DNA from: M50B103 sp041667565
Lineage (GTDB): Bacteria; Fidelibacterota; Fidelibacteria; Fidelibacterales; Fidelibacteraceae
DNA: 16,802 nucleotides
Direction: 5' to 3'
NCBI GenBank assembly: GCA_964572745.1
Contig: CAZNFT010000039.1
Coordinates: 1 to 16,802 of the forward strand
Positions 12,599 to 16,802 of this stretch are shown piece after piece. The translations under genes were made by a program, and so were the position numbers. Position 1 is the stretch's first letter; each line of letters opens with the position of its first letter. The notes beneath the pieces were generated by a model, which was not told where the DNA came from, did no database searches, and was given only the letters and a program-made list of their open reading frames with translations.

Positions 12599-13963
12599 AT
12601 GTTAAATAAACGCTTATTATCAGTTGATTTTATTCGTGGAATATCGATTTTAGGTGTGCTGTTCTTGCACCATATTATTTATGGCACCTGGTATACTGAA
12701 AGTATAGCATTAGCTGTGATCTCTACACCTGCATTGATTTTATTGTCTCCTCTTATGATTTTAGCAACTTGGGCCGGTGGCTTTGCGATAATTTCAGGTT
12801 TAACGAATACTTTCACTTCAGCCCGTCGTTTATCAAAGGCTTATTCTATGAAAGAAACGATCAAACCCATTATTATGAACTCAATTTTTTTATTATTGGT
12901 TGATCCTATCAGAACAATAATTTTTAACCGTCCCGGTCATTCACCATTTAGCGGTAAAGAAACTGCGTCAGTCTTTTCCTCTTTAATTCAGAGTGGGGAA
13001 TGGGCCTGGCCATCTATTGATAGGGTATTTGCTATTGGAGCCTTGCCCATGATAGGTATTTCGGGTTTGGTAACGGCATTATTTATTTATCTTTTGTTTC
13101 GAAAAGACGGAGTAAATAAGGTAAAACGAAATGTTAGTATTTTGATCATAGTCGGATTGATCATTGTGTTTTTCTCTGACCCCTTATCTCATTGGGCGGC
13201 TAAAGGTGTTCCTATTCTGTATGCAAAAGGCGGAATTTCAATTTTCTTCTCCTATGTACTTCAATTATTTTTTGGAGCGCAACTATCATTTTTCCCGCTG
13301 GGATCTTTTGTATTTTTTGGTATGATGTATTCCATACTGCTTATAAATCATATCAATATTAAAATTATTAAAAAGATTGGACGCTACTTAGGCTTTGGAT
13401 TACTGGTCTTTTTTGTCATTTCTCTGATTTTCCTGATCAGAGAGTGTGGTATTAGCGGGGAAGACCCAATTGATGCACTTTTTGATTATAAAATTTTCCC
13501 TAGAACCTTGATGTTTTTAAACTTGGGACTTATGAATCTAATCACTATAGGCTTAATCAATAAAATTGAATATGCCAGTGATGAAAAACGCAATAGATTT
13601 GCAGAGAAATCCATTTGGGTTCGTCGCTTCAGTATGGCAAGTTTAACATTTTATGTCATCGAGGCAACACCTTCTATGTTTTTATCTGAATTATTCCATA
13701 AATGGTTTGGAGGTAAAGCATTGTGGACTCTTGATGCTTCTGTGAATCCCTTTATGTCTAATTTTTTTGCTATCATATTATTTTCAGTATCTATGATGGG
13801 TTTTTGGTTCCTGATCTCATATTTTTGGTCTAAAGTTAACTATGCAGGTGGATTCGAATGGTTGAATGTCAAGATCTCCAATAAATTTCGAAAAAATAAA
13901 TCAACCAGATTAAAAGCTGAAAAAAATTTATATGAGGTAAATAGTCAGATCAAATTTGAGTAA
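12599..13963 (+). CDS. Polytopic membrane protein, acyltransferase (YeiB/DUF418 or HGSNAT-like) type, paralog 2
   Basis: A 454-residue paralog of the upstream gene, alignable end to end by eye. Shared signatures are RLLSVDFIRG with Asp10 and Arg13, the first-helix LHH (24-25), ATWAGGFAIISG (57-68), VDPIR (101-105), WAWP (135-138), GALPMIGISGL (147-157), PLSH (195-198), WVRRFSM (340-346), LFHKWFG (365-371), and the basic C-terminal tail FRKNKSTRL...KNLY. It probably has the same ten or so membrane spans and an acyl-transfer role on a different or partner substrate. AAGGGA at 12588-12593 precedes the ATG by 5 bases. The gap of 234 bases between paralogs has its own hairpin and direct repeat, so separate expression is possible. 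The pair looks like an old tandem duplication rather than recent copying. Confidence 0.75.
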   Translation: MLNKRLLSVDFIRGISILGVLFLHHIIYGTWYTESIALAVISTPALILLSPLMILATWAGGFAIISGLTNTFTSARRLSKAYSMKETIKPIIMNSIFLLLVDPIRTIIFNRPGHSPFSGKETASVFSSLIQSGEWAWPSIDRVFAIGALPMIGISGLVTALFIYLLFRKDGVNKVKRNVSILIIVGLIIVFFSDPLSHWAAKGVPILYAKGGISIFFSYVLQLFFGAQLSFFPLGSFVFFGMMYSILLINHINIKIIKKIGRYLGFGLLVFFVISLIFLIRECGISGEDPIDALFDYKIFPRTLMFLNLGLMNLITIGLINKIEYASDEKRNRFAEKSIWVRRFSMASLTFYVIEATPSMFLSELFHKWFGGKALWTLDASVNPFMSNFFAIILFSVSMMGFWFLISYFWSKVNYAGGFEWLNVKISNKFRKNKSTRLKAEKNLYEVNSQIKFE

Positions 13964-14022
13964 AGATAATAAATGGTGATTTAAGATAATTCTATTTTTG
14001 TTTCAACTTTAATTCTTTTCCA

Positions 14023-14056
14023 TTGATATAATCATCATATTTACATATTATATCAA
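14023..14056. promoter_or_regulatory. Perfect 10-bp inverted repeat before fpr-ada, operator-like
   Basis: TTGATATAAT (14023-14032) and ATTATATCAA (14047-14056) are perfect reverse complements around a 14-base spacer, centre to centre 24 bases. The right arm ends 10 bases before GGAG at 14067-14070. A transcription-factor operator over the promoter, or an RNA hairpin controlling the 5' end of the fpr-ada transcript, would both fit. I recognise no regulator consensus. Confidence 0.45.
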
Positions 14057-14077
14057 AATAAACAATGGAGAATAAAC

Positions 14078-14893
14078 ATGTCAATAGAAGCATATAACGC
14101 CATACTACAACAGAAAATTGAAGTTGCACCCGGTCTGTGTATTTTTAGAATTGCACCTCTTGGCTGGAAATTACCAAAATTTTCACCCGGGCAATATTGT
14201 CCCCTCGGCTTACGAAAAGATGCTAAGCGTGTTCCTTATTCTGTCCCGGAGGTCAAAGAATCTCCAGATGACAGACTGATAAAACGACCTTATTCCATAG
14301 CATCGAGTTCTGAACAAGATAATTACCTTGAGTTTTATATTAAAATGGTAGAAAATGGAGCCATGACCCCGCGTTTATTCGCTTTAGAAAATGGCGATAA
14401 ATTATGGATGCGCGAAAAAGTTTTTGGAATGTTCACACTTGATGATATTCCTAAAGATAAGAATGTGATATTTTTTGCCACCGGAACAGGCTTATCGCCT
14501 TATATGAGTATGCTTCGCTCCGATTTAACCGTTGAGACTGATAGAAAATGGGCCGTAGTGCACGGAGCTGTAAATTCTTGGGACCTGGGATACAGAGATG
14601 AATTAGCGATTATGCAGCGTTTTTGTCCTAAATTGAAATATGTGCCAATTATTTCAGAACCTGATAAAGAACCAACTCCTTGGCATGGGAAAGTGGGTTT
14701 TCTCGATCAGGTCTGGAAAGATAAATATATTGATGAGATATGGGGAGAGAAAGTTTCTCCCGAGAATACGGTTATTTTTCTTTGTGGTCATCCTATGATG
14801 GTGGCGGGAATGGAAAAATTGCTCCAGGCTGAGGGTTTTACTTTGCATTCTCGTAAAGAACCCGGTTCTTACATTAAAGAAAAATTTGCTTAA
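14078..14893 (+). CDS. fpr: Ferredoxin/flavodoxin--NADP+ reductase family protein
   Basis: A 271-residue cytosolic flavoprotein of the ferredoxin-NADP reductase superfamily, moving electrons between NADPH and ferredoxin or flavodoxin. Domain order is canonical: FAD domain with FSPGQYCPL (35-43) and the flavin motif RPYSIASS (70-77), then the NAD(P) domain with FFATGTGLSPYMSMLR (132-147), the VHGAVN strand (161-166), and FLCGHPMM (234-241). There is an insert of about 20 residues (about 46-66, PYSVPEVKESPDD) between the GQY strand and RPYS, found in one bacterial branch of Fpr. The C-terminus lacks the plant-type terminal tyrosine and ends KEKFA. GGAG at 14067-14070 is spaced 7 bases. Only 15 bases separate it from ada, so the two are probably one operon, although no shared pathway is obvious. 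Confidence 0.9.
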   Translation: MSIEAYNAILQQKIEVAPGLCIFRIAPLGWKLPKFSPGQYCPLGLRKDAKRVPYSVPEVKESPDDRLIKRPYSIASSSEQDNYLEFYIKMVENGAMTPRLFALENGDKLWMREKVFGMFTLDDIPKDKNVIFFATGTGLSPYMSMLRSDLTVETDRKWAVVHGAVNSWDLGYRDELAIMQRFCPKLKYVPIISEPDKEPTPWHGKVGFLDQVWKDKYIDEIWGEKVSPENTVIFLCGHPMMVAGMEKLLQAEGFTLHSRKEPGSYIKEKFA

Positions 14894-14908
14894 AAAAAGG
14901 AGTTCACC

Positions 14909-15952
14909 ATGGCTGTGGACCAAAAAATATGGGATAGGATTCATGGCTTCCCAAAGATAGATCTGCATTGTCATCTAGATGGCTCTTTGCGTCCTGAGAC
15001 CATTATGGAATTGGCTGATCAACAAGGTGTTAAATTGCCTTACGATTCTTTGGAGAAAATGAAGAAATATCTTTACTGCGAAAACGCTACTTCTTTGGAA
15101 GATTATTTAGAGCGCTTTGACGTAACCCTTTCGGTAATGCAGGATGAAGCTTCTTTAGAACGTGTGACTTACGAGCTTTGTGAAGATGCTGCCAAGGAAA
15201 ATATTCGCTGGCTGGAAATTCGTTATTCGCCCATTTTACACACTCAAAAACGTATGCTTACCGTCGATAATATCGAAGCGGTTTTTCGTGGTATGAGAAA
15301 AGCAGAACGCGATTTTAATATTTCAGGTGGTGTGATCGTTTGCGGTATGAGGTCCTTTGATCCAAAAATTTCTTTAGAATTGGCTGAATTGGCCGTTGCT
15401 TATAAAAACAGAGGCGTTATTGGTTTTGATCTAGCCGGGCCCGAAGAAAATTATCCTGCAAAACACCATGAAGAGGCTTTTAGACTTGTCCTAAAGAATA
15501 ATATTAATATTACTATTCATGCCGGTGAGGCCTACGGAGCTGAGAGCATACACCAAGCTGTCCATTATTGTGGAGCACATCGTATCGGACATGGCACGCG
15601 TTTATCCGAAGATGGCGATCTGATGAACTATATCAACGATCATCGTATTTGCCTTGAGATCTGCCTGACCTCTAATTTACAGACAAAATCGGTGGCAAGC
15701 TTAGATAGACATCCCTTTAAATTTTACAGGGATTATGGTTTGCGTTTAAGCTTGAATACCGATAATCGCTTAATGTCGAATACAACAGTTACAAATGAGC
15801 TTTATATAGCCTATAAAACTTTTGATCTCTCAATAGATGATATTAAAGATATAATTATTGATGGCTTTAAATCTGCCTTTATTCATCATCGCGAACGCAC
15901 AAAACTCGTCCAGGAAGTCGCCAAAGAACTTGATAGATTCGTAAGAATTTAG
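14909..15952 (+). CDS. add: Adenosine deaminase
   Basis: The enzyme hydrolytically deaminates adenosine (or deoxyadenosine) to inosine, feeding purine salvage. The 347-residue amidohydrolase has the zinc ligands His20 and His22 (KIDLHCHLDGSL), the HAGE motif at 204-207 with its catalytic Glu207, His228 in HRIGHGTRL, and SLNTDNRLMS at 281-290 with the zinc Asp285. The residue after this Asp is Asn rather than the Asp of animal enzymes; the TDNRL form is common among bacterial members, so this is probably not a loss of function, though 6-aminodeoxyfutalosine or adenine deaminase relatives should be kept in mind. AAGGAG at 14897-14902 lies 6 bases before the ATG. It follows fpr by 15 bases. The 173-base gap after it holds no gene or clear terminator. 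Confidence 0.92.
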   Translation: MAVDQKIWDRIHGFPKIDLHCHLDGSLRPETIMELADQQGVKLPYDSLEKMKKYLYCENATSLEDYLERFDVTLSVMQDEASLERVTYELCEDAAKENIRWLEIRYSPILHTQKRMLTVDNIEAVFRGMRKAERDFNISGGVIVCGMRSFDPKISLELAELAVAYKNRGVIGFDLAGPEENYPAKHHEEAFRLVLKNNINITIHAGEAYGAESIHQAVHYCGAHRIGHGTRLSEDGDLMNYINDHRICLEICLTSNLQTKSVASLDRHPFKFYRDYGLRLSLNTDNRLMSNTTVTNELYIAYKTFDLSIDDIKDIIIDGFKSAFIHHRERTKLVQEVAKELDRFVRI

Positions 15953-16125
15953 TTTTATTTTAGCAAGAATGCTACAGCGCAAGATCTCAAATGGGAAGCA
16001 TTGAACAAATAATAAAGACCCTTTATGTTGCGATAATCTTTCTAAAATCATTATCACCATACAAAACGCCGCAGAGAACAAAAAGGCATATAGCTTACCG
16101 CTCACGACTTAGCCCCTAACATAAA

Positions 16126-16590
16126 ATGCAAGAAATCGAAAGAAAATTTTTAGTAAAAGACTCTAAGGAGATCTTATATCTGCCCTCGGAATATATTATT
16201 CAGGCGTATTTTTTCTATGCCAGCGATGGAACTGCTCGGGTCCGTATAGTAAATAATAAAACTGCAGTTCTGACCATCAAAAAAGATATTTCCGATATAA
16301 GAAGATGGGAATTTGAATATAATATTCCTCTGGAAGATGCACGCATTATGGTCGAAAAGCTATCCAATGGCAAGATCATCGAAAAACGTCGCGCCGACTT
16401 TCTTTATGCAGGCAAGAAATGGGAAATCGATATCTATTCCGGCAAGAATGAGGGACTTATCATGGCGGAAATTGAGCTCAAGTCCGAGGATGAAAGTTTT
16501 GAAAAGCCACCCTGGCTCGGAAAAGAAGTCACTGCTGATAAGCGCTATTTAAATGCCTGTCTTGCCGAAAAGCCTTTTCTAGAGTGGTAA
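16126..16590 (+). CDS. CYTH-domain protein (triphosphate tunnel metalloenzyme family)
   Basis: A 154-residue protein consisting of one CYTH/TTM domain. The N-terminal signature ExExK is exact (E3, E5, K7 in MQEIERKFLV). Tunnel residues follow: ARVRI (37-41), LTIKK (49-53), WEFEY (61-65), EKRR (86-89), WEIDIYSG (99-106), and the acidic strand AEIELKSEDE (114-123). The ending LGKEVTADKRYLNA is typical of the bacterial single-domain branch. Members hydrolyse inorganic tripolyphosphate or other triphosphates with a divalent metal, and some are adenylate cyclases or thiamine triphosphatases; sequence alone does not choose, but short bacterial ones are usually triphosphatases. No Shine-Dalgarno site is visible (CTAACATAAA precedes the ATG). 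It stands alone after ada. Confidence 0.9.
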   Translation: MQEIERKFLVKDSKEILYLPSEYIIQAYFFYASDGTARVRIVNNKTAVLTIKKDISDIRRWEFEYNIPLEDARIMVEKLSNGKIIEKRRADFLYAGKKWEIDIYSGKNEGLIMAEIELKSEDESFEKPPWLGKEVTADKRYLNACLAEKPFLEW

Positions 16591-16659
16591 TTCGTAAAAG
16601 CAAAGTTGTGCGACAGATATATTTATACTAAGAAATAAAATACCCCCATTGGGATGTCT

Positions 16660-16700
16660 TTGAATATCGAACAAAGAATGTCGATTTTCGATTTGCGAAA
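16660..16700. repeat. TCGA-rich intergenic repeat
   Basis: TTGAATATCGAACAAAGAAT followed by TCGATTTTCGATTTGCGA forms a chain of imperfect TCGAWTTT units. I recall very similar text-like repeats from FCB-group intergenic regions. It directly precedes the 8-bp tandem array. Confidence 0.5.
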
Positions 16701-16716
16701 TCCGCGATAGAAAAAA

Positions 16717-16764
16717 GGTAAGAGGGTAAGAAGGTAAGAAGGTAAGAAGGTAAGAAGGTAAGAA
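16717..16764. repeat. Six 8-bp GGTAAGAA tandem repeats
   Basis: One GGTAAGAG and five perfect GGTAAGAA units are joined head to tail. The period and purine strand bias match the GAGGTTRA repeat at 2006-2029. The array is prone to slippage, so copy number is likely variable between strains. No coding role is seen. Confidence 0.9.
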
Positions 16765-16769
16765 GCCTG

Positions 16770-16800
16770 CTCTACATAGCTCCGCAGGAGCGAAGTAGAG
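16770..16800. repeat. Nested hairpin at the window end
   Basis: An outer stem CTCTAC (16770-16775) with GTAGAG (16795-16800) encloses ATA and GAA internal-loop bases and an inner stem GCTCC (16779-16783) with GGAGC (16787-16791) around the loop GCA. The regular two-stem form suggests a palindromic dispersed repeat; it may continue past the window. Confidence 0.7.
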
Positions 16801-16802
16801 GT

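Noticed and set aside
14909..15952. Loss of a catalytic aspartate in adenosine deaminase (TDN instead of TDD)
   Set aside because: The zinc-binding Asp285 is kept and the TDNRL form is, to my knowledge, ordinary among bacterial members.
15830..16105. Minus-strand 91-codon frame with a hydrophobic start (MSGKLYAFLFSAAF)
   Set aside because: It runs antisense through the 3' end of the adenosine deaminase gene, has no ribosome binding site I can see, and loses its signal-like character after about 20 residues.

Overview
The window is a purine-metabolism neighbourhood from a bacterium of roughly 40% GC. All protein genes lie on the + strand. Several starts carry clear AGGAG-type ribosome binding sites (purF, guaB, fpr, ada), while others have none visible (lipoprotein gene, purN, queH, CYTH gene). 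The gaps are unusually rich in palindromes and short purine-rich tandem repeats. From memory this style of intergenic DNA fits uncultured FCB-group bacteria (Cloacimonadota, Marinimicrobia or Ignavibacteria-like), but nothing in the window fixes the taxon.

Layout. Positions 1-651 hold no convincing intact gene. They contain a structured segment with small open frames on the minus strand and, just before purB, a perfect hairpin. Positions 652-7680 hold purB, purD, a predicted lipoprotein gene, purN, purF and guaB in one direction; the last four are tightly spaced and probably co-transcribed. Positions 7681-8394 are a repeat-loaded gap with two near-identical 84-bp copies and a small, probably broken gene. 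Then come queH (8395-8931), a second repeat-bearing gap, and guaA (9132-10676). Positions 11012-13963 carry two tandem paralogous polytopic membrane proteins of acyltransferase type. A perfect inverted repeat precedes an fpr-ada pair (14078-15952). A CYTH-domain gene follows, and the window ends in tandem repeats and a nested hairpin.

How the genes work together. PurF, PurD and PurN make the first three intermediates of de novo purine synthesis from PRPP (phosphoribosylamine, GAR, FGAR). PurB cleaves SAICAR and adenylosuccinate. GuaB and GuaA convert IMP to XMP and GMP. Adenosine deaminase returns adenosine to inosine. The middle steps of the IMP pathway (purL/Q/S, M, E, C, H) and purA are absent here and must be elsewhere. 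QueH finishes queuosine, a GTP-derived tRNA modification, so it is chemically related to guanine supply. The lipoprotein, the twin membrane acyltransferases, the ferredoxin reductase and the CYTH protein have no obvious purine role.

I see no CRISPR array, tRNA, rRNA, insertion sequence with a transposase, phage gene, or clear defence or secretion system. The most unusual material is the lipoprotein inside the purine operon, the duplicated acyltransferases, the palindrome before fpr-ada, and the mosaic of intergenic repeats.
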